Shown: piece after piece, positions 23,890 to 33,599 of the stretch | Position numbering within the stretch: the first letter of the stretch is position 1 | How the letters are laid out: each line of letters starts with the position of its first letter | Source: Deltaproteobacteria bacterium | GTDB lineage: Bacteria > Desulfobacterota > Desulfobacteria > Desulfobacterales > C00003060 | Length of the DNA stretch: 42,684 nucleotides | NCBI GenBank assembly: GCA_016930875.1 | Contig: JAFGFW010000115.1 | Coordinates: 1-42,684 of the forward strand | Direction: 5' to 3' | Notes under the pieces: model-generated | Database searches by the model: none | What the model was told of the DNA's origin: nothing | The model's input: only the letters and a program-made list of their open reading frames with translations | Position numbers and translations under genes: made by a program

Positions 23890-24798
23890 TCAGAATATCT
23901 TTGTGAGGATCAGCCATGTTCTGTTCCCTTCTGGGCGACCTAGCGGGAGCGGTGTAACGCCTCCGCCTTCAGTCGAGAACTCAAACTCGGACCTGAGAGA
24001 AACAAAAAACTTCATAGGTGGAATAAACACGGATACTTCTGGCCCAATTGCGTAACCGCGGTCTTTATCAGAACTCGATCCGCTTCCACTGTCTTCAGTG
24101 ACCTGCCATTGGCAATACCCGACCACACCAACATCCCAAACCTGTGCAAGTGTTTTGCCGACTCCCCACTCAAAATGGAAATCGTCACCAGGCTCTATAT
24201 CCGTATCAGCATAGTCACTGTGGTGAATCTCATACCGGCCAAGTATTGATGCCGACCATGTCTTTGCTTCATCAAAATAATAGGTTCCGCCTAAAGTGAA
24301 CATCGTCGTGTACATATTTTCACCAGGGTCAGCAGGCTCGTCATCATCGCCCGTCGGCAGAAAAAAGGCAATGGCTGTTGATGCGTCATAACGTGAGCCG
24401 TGCCAGGCCAGAACAAAGGGCTCGATTATGATATCTCCAAGATTCCACTTGCTATCATCGTAAGCCCCTACCTCAATGTCTTTATACCAAATTGGAATAA
24501 AAACGTCGGCACCATAATTCGCCCCAAACAATTTTATGTCCTCAGATATCCAAAGGAATCTATGCGCGTTTATGAACATCTTGGCATCAAAATCAATGGG
24601 TACTTCATCTCCGTCCGGGTCCATGACTTCATCGGCGGTAATATAAGCATTATACATCTTGTAATAAAAACCCGGCGGTGGCAAAGTTGCACATTTGATT
24701 CCTTCAGCACCATTCGGATAAGATTCACCAAAAGCAATCCCAAACAAGACTCCCGCCAGACCTAAACTAATGAATGTCATACTGATAAACTTTTTCAT
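23890..24798 (-). CDS. outer-membrane beta-barrel protein (MetA-pathway phenol-degradation/SphA-like)
   Basis: The 302-residue protein has a signal peptide (MTFISLGLAGVLFGIAFG) and a mature part beginning with NGAEGIKCATLPPPGFYYK, characteristic of the Phenol_MetA_deg/SphA-like outer-membrane family. Alternating aromatic-hydrophobic strands and a terminal phenylalanine (ILTKIF) fit a beta-barrel inserted by the Bam machinery. Members are linked to uptake of hydrophobic compounds, but none is assigned firmly. AGGAGGGAG precedes the ATG. It is transcribed alone behind a promoter at 24934-24962. Confidence 0.82.
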   Translation of the reverse strand: MKKFISMTFISLGLAGVLFGIAFGESYPNGAEGIKCATLPPPGFYYKMYNAYITADEVMDPDGDEVPIDFDAKMFINAHRFLWISEDIKLFGANYGADVFIPIWYKDIEVGAYDDSKWNLGDIIIEPFVLAWHGSRYDASTAIAFFLPTGDDDEPADPGENMYTTMFTLGGTYYFDEAKTWSASILGRYEIHHSDYADTDIEPGDDFHFEWGVGKTLAQVWDVGVVGYCQWQVTEDSGSGSSSDKDRGYAIGPEVSVFIPPMKFFVSLRSEFEFSTEGGGVTPLPLGRPEGNRTWLILTKIF

Positions 24799-24933
24799 CA
24801 GACTCCCTCCTCTTAGTCATGTGATAAGGTAAGTATTCTATCTCATAGCCGTACGCTTTAAACAGTAAGCTATATTAGGTCTTAGCGGTTGCTGGAATTA
24901 TTCCCCGACAGCGCCTCGCTTTGCGGTAGGGCG

Positions 24934-24962
24934 TCTGTAGTATAAATTGATTGGTGTGTCAA
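24934..24962 (-). promoter_or_regulatory. candidate sigma-70 promoter of the outer-membrane protein gene
   Basis: On the minus strand TTGACA (24962-24957) is followed after 17 bases by TACAGA (24939-24934), a weak -10. The leader would be about 130 bases. No other promoter-like pair is better placed. Confidence 0.4.
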
Positions 24963-25026
24963 GGATTGAGCTTGCGAGGACTATTCCATTATTTCAATTG
25001 CGGAGCGAAGCTAAGAGCACTCTGGT

Positions 25027-26406
25027 TTATCGTGTCTCCGTTGGGTTTTTTCCATCAAAACACATCAGGCAGAGATCCTCTTTGGGAAGCCCCAAACCTG
25101 CCACAAAGGCATCGAGGCTGTTGTATTTCACGGAATCTGCGCCGATCTCATCGGCTATCCGGGCTTCGAGATTCCTTAGCTCTTCCATGGATGTGATATC
25201 CCCGGACTTGAGATAGCGTCTGGCTGCCAGCTCTTCACGACTGCGCGTGGAAACGCCGAAACCACAGGGACACATGAAAGGCGGACAGGCAATGCGCACG
25301 TGGACCTCCTTGGCCCCTGCCATTTTCATCTCCCGGACCTTGTAGAAGATCTGGGTGCCTCGGACAATCGAATCATCGCACAGGACTATCCGCTTGCCTT
25401 TCACTGCATAATGCAGCACAGACAGCTTGCGCTTAGCCATCCTTTCACGGGCAAGCTGACTCGATTGCGTATAGCTCCGGTCTGCGTATCGATTATAAAG
25501 AAAGACCTCCTGGTAATTGATTTTTGAGCGTTTGTGATAGCCCAGGGCATGGCCAATCCCTGACATGGGCACGGCAGCCACAATATCAACCTCCAGCCCT
25601 CCTTCCTCGATGTCTCGTCTTGCCAGGCTCTCGCCCAGGTTGTTCCGGGCCTCCTGGACGTAAACACCATCTATTATGGAATCGAGGCTTGCCGTATAGG
25701 CCCATTCAAAGGCACAATGAGCGCTACGCGGGGAATCAAGCTGCGCCATGGTCTGAAATCCCCTGTCATTGATCAGGATAATTTCCCCCGGACGGATATC
25801 TCGAAAAATCTCCATCTCCAGGTTCTGAATCGGCCTCGATTCCGATGCCACCATATACCTTCCCTGGCCTTGCCCCATGATGAGCGGTCGAAACCCGTAG
25901 ATATCCCGGGCCGCATAGATGCCATCCTTGCACAACACCAGCAGGGAATAGGCCCCTTTTACCTTTTTGGCAAGGCTACGGATGCCGGCAACCACGTCCG
26001 GTTCTTCCATAATAACCTTAGAGATGACCTCAATATTGTACCCCTGGTAGAAAGACTTGCCCCGGGTTTTCATGTCCGCGATCAGCTCATCGGCATTCAG
26101 CACGTTGCCGCTGAACGCCACGGCAATCTCCCCCAGTTGGCATTGCCATCTGACGGGCTGGCGCTCCCACAGGCTCACATGCCCGATGCCCCACGTCCCG
26201 TTGAGATATTTTAACTCTTCACTTCTAAATGTAGAGGCCACCTTGCCGTAATGAGTGAGCTGACGGACGGTTCCGTCAAAAGTGGAAATGCCGCAGTACT
26301 CTTGTCCACGGTGTTGGAGAAAATCAATCCCCTCAAAAATGTCATGAACGCATTCGGTATCCGAATATAGGCCGAAGACCGCGCAGTTATCTCGCAATGA
26401 CTTCAT
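25027..26406 (-). CDS. PurF-like amidophosphoribosyltransferase with altered glutaminase site
   Basis: The 459-residue protein has an Ntn-type glutaminase domain (about 8-240) and a phosphoribosyltransferase domain with the PRPP loop VLCDDSIVRGTQ. Cys8 (MKSLRDNC) matches the catalytic N-terminal Cys after propeptide cleavage. Other glutaminase residues differ: the usual GHVRY is GHVSLWE (catalytic Arg lost) and the usual HNGN is FSGN (oxyanion Asn replaced by Ser). PurF makes 5-phosphoribosylamine from PRPP and glutamine, the first step of purine synthesis. This copy may use ammonia or serve another amidation, and a standard purF may exist elsewhere. ATG 26406 is chosen because GAGG lies 8 bases upstream. 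It is followed on the same strand by nothing nearby and preceded by carB. Confidence 0.85.
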   Translation of the reverse strand: MKSLRDNCAVFGLYSDTECVHDIFEGIDFLQHRGQEYCGISTFDGTVRQLTHYGKVASTFRSEELKYLNGTWGIGHVSLWERQPVRWQCQLGEIAVAFSGNVLNADELIADMKTRGKSFYQGYNIEVISKVIMEEPDVVAGIRSLAKKVKGAYSLLVLCKDGIYAARDIYGFRPLIMGQGQGRYMVASESRPIQNLEMEIFRDIRPGEIILINDRGFQTMAQLDSPRSAHCAFEWAYTASLDSIIDGVYVQEARNNLGESLARRDIEEGGLEVDIVAAVPMSGIGHALGYHKRSKINYQEVFLYNRYADRSYTQSSQLARERMAKRKLSVLHYAVKGKRIVLCDDSIVRGTQIFYKVREMKMAGAKEVHVRIACPPFMCPCGFGVSTRSREELAARRYLKSGDITSMEELRNLEARIADEIGADSVKYNSLDAFVAGLGLPKEDLCLMCFDGKNPTETR

Positions 26407-26473
26407 AGACTTGTCCTCACTGTGCTGGAGACCAGCCGCAATCTGCAATCGAAAATCCGCAATCCCAAATTAC

Positions 26474-29400
26474 TTACCCAATATCCCCATGATAACGTTG
26501 AAGAGACTTCACCCTGCCATGCCCGTCACGGTAAGCTGCAATCCCCCTGGCAGCGGCAATGGCCGCAGCCGTTGTCGTGATGTATGGCACCTTATACCTG
26601 ATCGCGGCCTTTCGGATGTACGAATCGTCGTGCTTGCTCAGTTTACCGCTTGGAGTGTTGATGATCAGTTGGATCTCATCGTTTTTTATCCCATCAACAA
26701 TATTTGGCCGGCCTTCGTGCACCTTGCGGATCGGTTCGGTCTCAATACCGTGCTCGGCGAGAAACTTGTGGGTCCCTTCAGTCGCTTTGATCCTAAAGGC
26801 AAGTTCGTCAAACCGCCTGACCACATCCAGAGCCGCATGCTTGTCTTTATCGGACACGGTGACAAGCACGGTCCCCTCCGAAGGAAGCCACTGTTGAGCC
26901 GCCTCCTGGGCCTTGAAAAAGGCGAGCCCAAAACGGTCGGCAAGCCCGAGGACTTCGCCAGTAGATCGCATCTCCGGCCCCAGAAGCGGGTCCACCTCCG
27001 GGAACATGTTAAAGGGGAAGACCGCCTCCTTGACACCAAAGTGAGGTATCGATCTCGGCTTGATATCAAGGTCTGCAAGCTTCTTGCCGAGCATGAGCTG
27101 GGTGGCCAATCGGGCCATAGAGATATTGCAGACCTTTGAAACCAGGGGTACGGTCCTTGACGCTCGGGGATTAGCTTCAAGGATGTATATCGTATCGTCT
27201 GCTATTGCATATTGGATGTTCATCAGGCCGACCACACCGAGTTCCACCGCAATCTTTTTCGTGTACTCGCAGATCGTATCAATATGCCTGGCAGGGATGC
27301 TGATCGGGGGAATCACACAGGCCGAGTCACCCGAGTGTATCCCTGCCAGTTCGATATGTTCCATCACAGCAGGCACAAAGGCATCCGTGCCATCTGAAAT
27401 GGCGTCTGCTTCGGCCTCAATGGCGTGTTCCAGAAACTTGTCAATCAGGATCGGCCGTTCCGGTGACACATCTACGGCCACAGCCACATAGTGTCTAAGC
27501 ATCTCTTCGTCATGCACCACCTCCATGGCACGCCCCCCAAGCACATAGGAAGGCCGGACCATGAGTGGATACCCGATCCTTTCAGCCACGCCAAGGGCCT
27601 CGTCCAATGTGCTGGCCATACCTGATTCTGGCTCAGGGATACCGAGCTTTGTCATCGTCTTGCGGAAGCGATCCCGGTCCTCGGCAAGATCGATGGTCTC
27701 AGGGGAAGTGCCGATGATCTTAACGCCAGCCTCAGCCAATTCATTTGCAATATTAAGCGGGGTCTGCCCGCCAAATTGGACGATCACCCCTTCGGGCTTT
27801 TCCTTTTCGTAAATGCTCAAGACATCTTCGACCGTGAGCGGCTCGAAGTACAGTTTGTCTGACGTATCATAGTCCGTTGAAACGGTTTCGGGGTTGCAGT
27901 TCACCATGATCGACTCGACCCCTTCGTCACGCAATGCAAAGGCGGCGTGAACACAACAGTAATCAAACTCGATCCCCTGCCCGATACGGTTGGGCCCGCC
28001 GCCCAGGACCATGATCTTGCGCCTCCTGCTCGTCTCGACCTTGTCAGAGGCATTATAGGTGGAAAAATAGTAGGCCGCATTCTCTACGCCGCTCACAGGC
28101 ACAGGCTCCCATGCCTCGACCACGCCCAGAGAAGTGCGCCGCTCCCTGATGTCCTTTTCGGGCAAGTCGAGAATCTCTGACAGGTACCGGTCTGAGAACC
28201 CATCTTTCTTGGCCTGCCTGAACAACTCGTCAGGCACGATGTTCCCCTTGTATTCGAGGATTTCCTCCTCAAGGGCCACCAGTTCCTTCATCTGTTCGAT
28301 GAACCAGGGCTTTATAAAGGTCCTCTCATAGAGCGTCTCCACGCTGGCTCCCTTTCTGAGGGCCTCGTACATGATAAATTGTCGCTCGCTGGAGGGCTCT
28401 GCCAGCAGCTCCATCAACTCATCCAGTGGCCTTTCATGAAAGTCCTTGGCAAAGCCGAGCCCGTAGCGGCCGTTTTCCAGGGAGCGAATCGACTTCTGGA
28501 AGGCCTCTTTGTAGTTCTTGCCAATGCTCATGACCTCGCCCACGGCGCGCATCTGGGTGCCCAATTTGTCTTCTGAGCCCTCAAACTTTTCAAAGGCCCA
28601 CCGGGCAAACTTCACCACTACATAGTCGCCCCACGGCGTATATTTATCCAGGGTTCCTTCCCGCCAGTAAGGGATCTCATCGAGCGTCATTCCTCCAGCC
28701 AGCATAGCGGAGACAAGGGCGATGGGAAAACCCGTGGCCTTGGAAGCAAGGGCAGACGAACGCGATGTCCTTGGGTTGATTTCAATTACGACCACACGAC
28801 CGGTCTTGGGGTCATGGGCAAATTGAATATTCGTGCCACCGATCACGCGGATAGCCTCGACAATGTCATAGGACCATTTCTGAAGCCGCTCCTGCAGTTC
28901 AGGGGCGATAGTGAGCATCGGGGCCGTGCAATAGGAGTCACCCGTGTGCACGCCCATGGCGTCCACATTCTCGATAAAACAAACGGTGATCATCTGGTTC
29001 TTGGCATCCCGCACGACTTCCAGCTCCAGTTCCTCCCACCCAAGGACGGATTCTTCTACCAGCACCTGACCCACCATGCTCGCCGAGAGCCCGCGGCTCG
29101 CAATGGTCCGCAACTCTTCCACGTTGTACACCAGGCCCCCGCCTGTTCCTCCCATTGTGTAAGCAGGGCGGATGACCACCGGGTAGTCGAGTTCAGCCGC
29201 GATTTTTTCAGCCTCCTTCACGCTGAAGGCAGGCTTGCTCCTGGGCATCTCGATCCCGAGCCGCTTCATGGTATCTTTAAATACGATCCGGTCCTCGCCG
29301 CGCTTGATGGCATCTATCTCAACGCCGATTATCTTAACCCCGTATTTTTCGAGCACGCCTGTACGGGCCAGCTCTGAGGAAAGGTTCAGACCTGACTGCC

Positions 29401-29674
29401 CACCCAGGTTGGGAAGGAGCGCATCCGGCCTCTCTTCTTCTATAATCTCGGTCATGACCTGGAGGTTCAAAGGCTCAATATAGGTCACGTCGGCCATGCC
29501 GGGGTCGGTCATAATGGTTGCAGGGTTGGAATTTACCAATACAATCTCATAACCGAGCTTGCGAAGGGCCTTGCAGGCCTGGGTGCCCGAATAATCGAAC
29601 TCGCAAGCCTGGCCTATAACGATAGGCCCTGAGCTGATAATCATTACTTTCTTGATGTCATCACGTCTTGGCAT
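26474..29674 (-). CDS. carB: carbamoyl-phosphate synthase large subunit
   Basis: At 1066 residues this is a full-length CarB. It has two homologous ATP-grasp halves, the carboxyphosphate half beginning KVMIISSGPIVIGQACEFDY and the carbamoyl-phosphate half beginning near residue 555 with KIMVLGGGPNRIGQGIEFDY. The oligomerisation region lies between them and the C-terminal allosteric domain (about 935-1066) has VLVTVSDKDKHAALDVVRR. It makes carbamoyl phosphate for pyrimidines and arginine, receiving ammonia from CarA. No carA is in the window. AAGGA precedes the ATG. It lies 67 bases upstream of the PurF-like gene on the same strand. Confidence 0.97.
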   Translation of the reverse strand: MPRRDDIKKVMIISSGPIVIGQACEFDYSGTQACKALRKLGYEIVLVNSNPATIMTDPGMADVTYIEPLNLQVMTEIIEEERPDALLPNLGGQSGLNLSSELARTGVLEKYGVKIIGVEIDAIKRGEDRIVFKDTMKRLGIEMPRSKPAFSVKEAEKIAAELDYPVVIRPAYTMGGTGGGLVYNVEELRTIASRGLSASMVGQVLVEESVLGWEELELEVVRDAKNQMITVCFIENVDAMGVHTGDSYCTAPMLTIAPELQERLQKWSYDIVEAIRVIGGTNIQFAHDPKTGRVVVIEINPRTSRSSALASKATGFPIALVSAMLAGGMTLDEIPYWREGTLDKYTPWGDYVVVKFARWAFEKFEGSEDKLGTQMRAVGEVMSIGKNYKEAFQKSIRSLENGRYGLGFAKDFHERPLDELMELLAEPSSERQFIMYEALRKGASVETLYERTFIKPWFIEQMKELVALEEEILEYKGNIVPDELFRQAKKDGFSDRYLSEILDLPEKDIRERRTSLGVVEAWEPVPVSGVENAAYYFSTYNASDKVETSRRRKIMVLGGGPNRIGQGIEFDYCCVHAAFALRDEGVESIMVNCNPETVSTDYDTSDKLYFEPLTVEDVLSIYEKEKPEGVIVQFGGQTPLNIANELAEAGVKIIGTSPETIDLAEDRDRFRKTMTKLGIPEPESGMASTLDEALGVAERIGYPLMVRPSYVLGGRAMEVVHDEEMLRHYVAVAVDVSPERPILIDKFLEHAIEAEADAISDGTDAFVPAVMEHIELAGIHSGDSACVIPPISIPARHIDTICEYTKKIAVELGVVGLMNIQYAIADDTIYILEANPRASRTVPLVSKVCNISMARLATQLMLGKKLADLDIKPRSIPHFGVKEAVFPFNMFPEVDPLLGPEMRSTGEVLGLADRFGLAFFKAQEAAQQWLPSEGTVLVTVSDKDKHAALDVVRRFDELAFRIKATEGTHKFLAEHGIETEPIRKVHEGRPNIVDGIKNDEIQLIINTPSGKLSKHDDSYIRKAAIRYKVPYITTTAAAIAAARGIAAYRDGHGRVKSLQRYHGDIG

Positions 29675-29754
29675 AAAGTTATCCTTTTACCATCTATGTT
29701 GCCGTCTGACATAAATGGCGTTTCTTGTCGAGTAAATTGTCCGATACACGGTGT

Positions 29755-29813
29755 TGGAGTATTGGAGTAATGGAGTCTTGCCCACCTCAGTACTCCATTA
29801 CTCCAGCACTCCA
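29755..29813. repeat. imperfect 22-bp inverted repeat (TGGAGTAATGGAGT family)
   Basis: The arm 29755-29776 (built from TGGAGT and TTGGAGTAATGGAGT units) is complementary to 29792-29813 at 20 of 22 positions, with a 15-base loop. It lies between hisF and carB and could form a strong mRNA hairpin. It resembles a dispersed repeat. Confidence 0.75.
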
Positions 29814-29838
29814 TAGCCGTCTGGAATTGTGATAAGGC

Positions 29839-30603
29839 CTATAAGCTAACCTGCAGACCCTTTCCTTGCAGGTACTCCTTAACCTGACCGATGCTAAAAA
29901 TGCGATAGTGAAAAACCGAGGCAGCCAGCAAGACCTGAGCGCCTCCCTGGACAACGGCCTCATAAAAATGCTCCAGGGTTCCCGCCCCTCCTGAGGCAAC
30001 TACCGGCACGTTAACAGCATCTGAAATGGCTCTTGTAAACTCCAAATCGTAGCCGGCCTGAGTTCCGTCACCGTCCATGCTTGTCGGCAGGATAGTCCCA
30101 GCGCCCAGCTCCTGGCATTGCTTGGCCCAGGCCACAGCATCCTTGCCGACTGGTTTGGTGCCACCTGAGACAACTAGTTCAAATCCGGATGGCATCTCCT
30201 TGTTCCGCCTGGCATCAACAGCCACGGTCAGCTTCTGCGAGCCGAATGCCTTTGCCGCTTCTCGGACCAGGTCCGGGTTCTTCACGGCAGCGCTGTTCAT
30301 GGAAACATTGTCAGCGCCAGCCTCCAAAACCAATTCAATGTCTTCCAGGCTTCCGATGCCGCCACCTACTGTCAAAGGGATGTCTATAACTGATGAGACA
30401 TTCTTAACCCATTCCAACCGGGTCTTTCGGTTTTCCAGGGTTGCTGCGATATCCAGCATGGCCAATTCATCGGCCCCCTCCTTCTGATACAATACTGCGT
30501 TTTCTACAGGATCGCCTGCGTCTTTTAAATCAACAAAATGAATCCCCTTCACTACCCTACCCTCTTTCATATCCAGGCAGGGCATGATTTTGATTGTATC
30601 CAT
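29839..30603 (-). CDS. hisF: HisF-like imidazole glycerol phosphate synthase cyclase subunit
   Basis: The 254-residue (beta-alpha)8 barrel keeps the HisF catalytic aspartates: one in PCLDMKEGRVVKG (equivalent to D11) and one in LTVAVDARR (equivalent to D130), plus the two phosphate sites GGGIGS and VVASGGAG. Compared from memory with the Thermotoga enzyme, three of the four ammonia-gate residues differ: Arg5 to Lys, Lys99 to Asn (DNVSMN) and Glu167 to Thr (GAGTILPTSM). No hisH or other histidine gene adjoins. It may be a HisF paralogue with ammonia-dependent or other activity, or a divergent true HisF. AAAGGAG is placed perfectly before ATG 30603, so the longer upstream frame is rejected. Confidence 0.8.
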   Translation of the reverse strand: MDTIKIMPCLDMKEGRVVKGIHFVDLKDAGDPVENAVLYQKEGADELAMLDIAATLENRKTRLEWVKNVSSVIDIPLTVGGGIGSLEDIELVLEAGADNVSMNSAAVKNPDLVREAAKAFGSQKLTVAVDARRNKEMPSGFELVVSGGTKPVGKDAVAWAKQCQELGAGTILPTSMDGDGTQAGYDLEFTRAISDAVNVPVVASGGAGTLEHFYEAVVQGGAQVLLAASVFHYRIFSIGQVKEYLQGKGLQVSL

Positions 30604-30798
30604 ACTGTCTCCTTTCTGTCCCCAAGAAGTGAAAATCGCTTGCGAAAAGAAACGCACGTCAACCAAACAATTTTGTGATAGATGCCTACCCGAAATCGTA
30701 ATATTTGTCAAACTCTCTGGCAGAAATGACGGTGAACGATTGAATGACTAGCTGCCAAGGTAGACAAATCTGAATTACGACTAGAATAAACGACGTTT

Positions 30799-30826
30799 TT
30801 GTAATTGTTCTTTCTGACTCTATACG
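30799..30826 (+). promoter_or_regulatory. candidate promoter of the NifA-like gene
   Basis: TTGTAA (30799-30804) is followed after 16 bases by TATACG (30821-30826). The predicted start near 30833 places the TTG at 30830 upstream of the transcript, supporting a later start codon for the gene. Confidence 0.35.
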
Positions 30827-30910
30827 CTATTGTATGAAATGTTGGACATTGTTGACGGACACTTGTTGAAATGCATAGATGGGAAAACTATCAGATCGCA
30901 TGGTGCAAAT

Positions 30911-32434
30911 ATGAAGAAGATCGAAGAAACAACCCTTCTTTATGAAATCAGCAAAGCGCTCAACGTGAGCCTGGACCTTAAAAAATCTCTTTACAGGGTA
31001 CTGGACATCCTGTCCCATTCAATGGACATGGTGCGGGGAACAATTACCATCGTTAATCCTTTGCGCAATGAGATTCGCATTGAGGTGGCTCACGGTCTGT
31101 CCAGGGCCGAAATGGAACGTGGAAAATACAAGTCTGGCGAGGGTATTACGGGCCGTGTAATCCAGACCGGCAAGGCCTTTGTGGTACCCAAGATCAGTGA
31201 GGAGCCCCTGTTCCTGAACCGCACAGCCACAAGAAAGGCAGCTCACCACAAGGAACTCTCCTTCGTGTGCGTGCCCGTGAAAAAAGGGAGTCAGGTGGTC
31301 GGGACACTGAGTGTTGATCGGCCCTTTGACGAATCGTACTCCCTGAAAAGCGGCAAAAGGCTCCTTTCCATCATTGCCGCCATGATCGCCCAGCATGTCA
31401 TTAATCTTGAGACCATAAAGCTCGAGAAAGACCAGTTGAGAGAAGAAAACCGTCGGCTTCGAGAAGAACTCACAAACAAATTCCGCATAACTAATATCAT
31501 CGGCAACAGCAATAAGATGCGAGAGGTCTTTCAAATGATCTCCCAGGTGTCCAAGAGCAATGCCACTGTACTTATTCGTGGAGAGAGCGGCACGGGAAAA
31601 GAGTTGGTGGCCAATGCCATTCACTACAACAGCCTGAGATCAAAAAGCCCCTTTGTGAAAGTAAATTGCGCGGCCCTGCCTTCCAATCTCATTGAGAGTG
31701 AACTCTTCGGCCATGAACAGGGGGCCTTTACCGGGGCAATGCGCCAGAAAAAAGGGAAGTTCGAACTGGCCAACAAGGGGACCATTTTTTTGGATGAGAT
31801 TGGTTCCATCGGCATGGACGTTCAGGTGAAGCTCCTGCGGGTCCTACAGGAAAAGGAGTTTGAACGTGTGGGTGGATACGAGACCATCAAGGCAGACGTT
31901 CGTATCATAGCGGCCACGAACAAGAACCTGGAGCAGGCCGTTGAGGATGAGGCTTTTCGGGACGACCTCTATTACAGATTGAATGTCTTCCCAGTCTACA
32001 TGCCCCCCTTAAGAGAACGAAAGACTGATGTCTTGCTTCTTGCGGACCACTTCTTGGAAAAATACGCCAAAGAAAATCAAAAGGACATCCGCCGCTTTTC
32101 AACGCCGGCCATCGACATGCTTATCCAGTACCACTGGCCGGGCAATGTGAGGGAACTTGAAAACTGCATTGAGCGGGCGGTGCTTCTGTGCGAGGAGGGC
32201 GTTATTCACAGCTATCATTTGCCTCCGACTGTCCAGACAGCGGAAGAGTCGGACACCCTTCCGGCAAAATCTCTGGAGGATGCAGTGGCAAGCCTGGAGC
32301 GCGAGGTCATGGTCGACGCCTTGAAAACCACGCGGGGAAACATGGCAAAGGCCGCCGAGATCCTGAAGACAACGGAGAGGAAGTTCGCTTATAAGGCCAA
32401 GAAGTATGGCGTGGACTTTCGCCTTTACCGGTAA
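30911..32434 (+). CDS. NifA-like sigma-54 dependent transcriptional activator
   Basis: The 507-residue protein begins with a GAF domain (about 10-170; [19 protein letters not shown], then [17 protein letters not shown]). A coiled-coil linker and an AAA+ domain follow, with Walker A GESGTGKE near 224, the sigma-54-contacting GAFTGA near 271, [20 protein letters not shown], and a C-terminal Fis-type helix-turn-helix ([20 protein letters not shown]). The order is that of NifA. There is no N-terminal receiver, so it responds to a small molecule, PII or redox state. ATG 30911 is chosen because conserved GAF homology begins 10 residues later. The frame is open back to 30830. It may act on the sigma-54 promoter at 35060 and on the nif remnants at 39.6-42 kb. 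Confidence 0.88.
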   Translation: MKKIEETTLLYEISKALNVSLDLKKSLYRVLDILSHSMDMVRGTITIVNPLRNEIRIEVAHGLSRAEMERGKYKSGEGITGRVIQTGKAFVVPKISEEPLFLNRTATRKAAHHKELSFVCVPVKKGSQVVGTLSVDRPFDESYSLKSGKRLLSIIAAMIAQHVINLETIKLEKDQLREENRRLREELTNKFRITNIIGNSNKMREVFQMISQVSKSNATVLIRGESGTGKELVANAIHYNSLRSKSPFVKVNCAALPSNLIESELFGHEQGAFTGAMRQKKGKFELANKGTIFLDEIGSIGMDVQVKLLRVLQEKEFERVGGYETIKADVRIIAATNKNLEQAVEDEAFRDDLYYRLNVFPVYMPPLRERKTDVLLLADHFLEKYAKENQKDIRRFSTPAIDMLIQYHWPGNVRELENCIERAVLLCEEGVIHSYHLPPTVQTAEESDTLPAKSLEDAVASLEREVMVDALKTTRGNMAKAAEILKTTERKFAYKAKKYGVDFRLYR

Positions 32435-32521
32435 TCCGCATGACGTCTCAGGAGGTTGAGTGATTTCCCAGAAAATCCCGACTGTACGGTTTCCATGAGC
32501 GCCGGCAATGAAGGCAGGGGC

Positions 32522-33244
32522 TCAGGCCATGACAGAGATTTCAAGAAAAGCTGATGTGTAGGAAATCTCCTCTTCGTAAATGAGCTTGCTTTGTAAGGTA
32601 TCCTGGGCGCCGGTTAGTTCACCTTTGAGCAAGGCCATCCCTTTCATGACCAGATCGTAGGTCTCACGTATCATCCCTCCGATGTGCGGTGGGATGGCGC
32701 CTGTCAACTGCCGTGCCTTGCCAAAGGCCTTGTCTATGGCCTTGATGAGCTTCTGGATGAAGTGACCCAGTTTTTCCTTGTCGTCACCCTCCATGGCCAT
32801 AAACTTGTTCGCAAGCCCTTTTGCGCAACGCAGGATGCGTTCTGCTGTGGTTTTGGGACCAAGATAATCACCCACGGGATGTGGGTGGGCTTCAGATGTC
32901 TCTCCCAACCCTCTGACCGTTTGGGCGACTTCATAGTGGACCTTTCTTGAAATGGACACATAGCTGAAATGTATGAAGACGTTTGAGCCGTCTTTCCCCT
33001 CATATTCTATCTTTGTGTCCCCCATGAAAGCGCTGAGATCCTCCTGGTAGGCGTAGGATCTATCATAAATGCCGGAAGTGATAGCGCCGGTTTTCGGTGG
33101 AAACGAGGCAAGATCCACAACGTCAAGCAAGTTTCGTGATTCACGGACTTTGTCATCGGCGGGTCTTGTCTTCCAGAAATTGTCTTCCTCAATTAGAGGA
33201 CCGGGCATGGGATACGCCAGAATGGGACTGGTCTCTACGGTCAT
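32522..33244 (-). CDS. hypothetical protein, DUF5610-like
   Basis: The 240-residue protein begins MTVETSPILAYPMPGPLIEE and carries a strongly predicted soluble alpha/beta region. The segment YLGPKTTAERILRCAKGL resembles the DUF5610 family motif, seen in flagellar or cytoskeletal loci of some proteobacteria, but the match is only visual. The C-terminal part is helical (QKLIKAIDKAFGKARQL). AAAGGAGGT precedes ATG 33244, and the six-codon upstream extension is rejected. It stands alone, oriented opposite to the NifA-like gene and citrate synthase. Function is unknown. Confidence 0.7.
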   Translation of the reverse strand: MTVETSPILAYPMPGPLIEEDNFWKTRPADDKVRESRNLLDVVDLASFPPKTGAITSGIYDRSYAYQEDLSAFMGDTKIEYEGKDGSNVFIHFSYVSISRKVHYEVAQTVRGLGETSEAHPHPVGDYLGPKTTAERILRCAKGLANKFMAMEGDDKEKLGHFIQKLIKAIDKAFGKARQLTGAIPPHIGGMIRETYDLVMKGMALLKGELTGAQDTLQSKLIYEEEISYTSAFLEISVMA

Positions 33245-33599
33245 CCTTGACCTCCTTTGCAATATCCGGGGACTCGTAGATATCCTATCGACATACTCCC
33301 CAAGAATCTTGAATCACAGTTCCTTTATCACCAATCATGGCCCTGGCTCTGTTAAAATGTGCCAACCTCTGGTATATGAGGAAGGCGGAGAACCAAGATG
33401 AAAATGCCTAAAAGAAATATCCCGCCCCAGGCGGGACCAGATACATGATGCCAGATGCCGGATAAAGAAGAAAACACGCATCAGGTAACCGGCATAGGGT
33501 ATCTCGTACTTTAGGCTTTTCTGCCTCACGTGCGTTGTATGCCAAGAAAGATGACAACGTTGAAAGGAACGCAAAACATCTGAAGACCGAGGGGAAAAC
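33245..33599. other. intergenic region upstream of citrate synthase
   Basis: No coding frame is convincing. It contains a short ATGATGCCAGATGCCGGAT-type repeat near 33446-33465, related in style to the other extragenic repeats. The divergent promoters for the hypothetical gene and citrate synthase must lie here but are not obvious. Confidence 0.45.
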
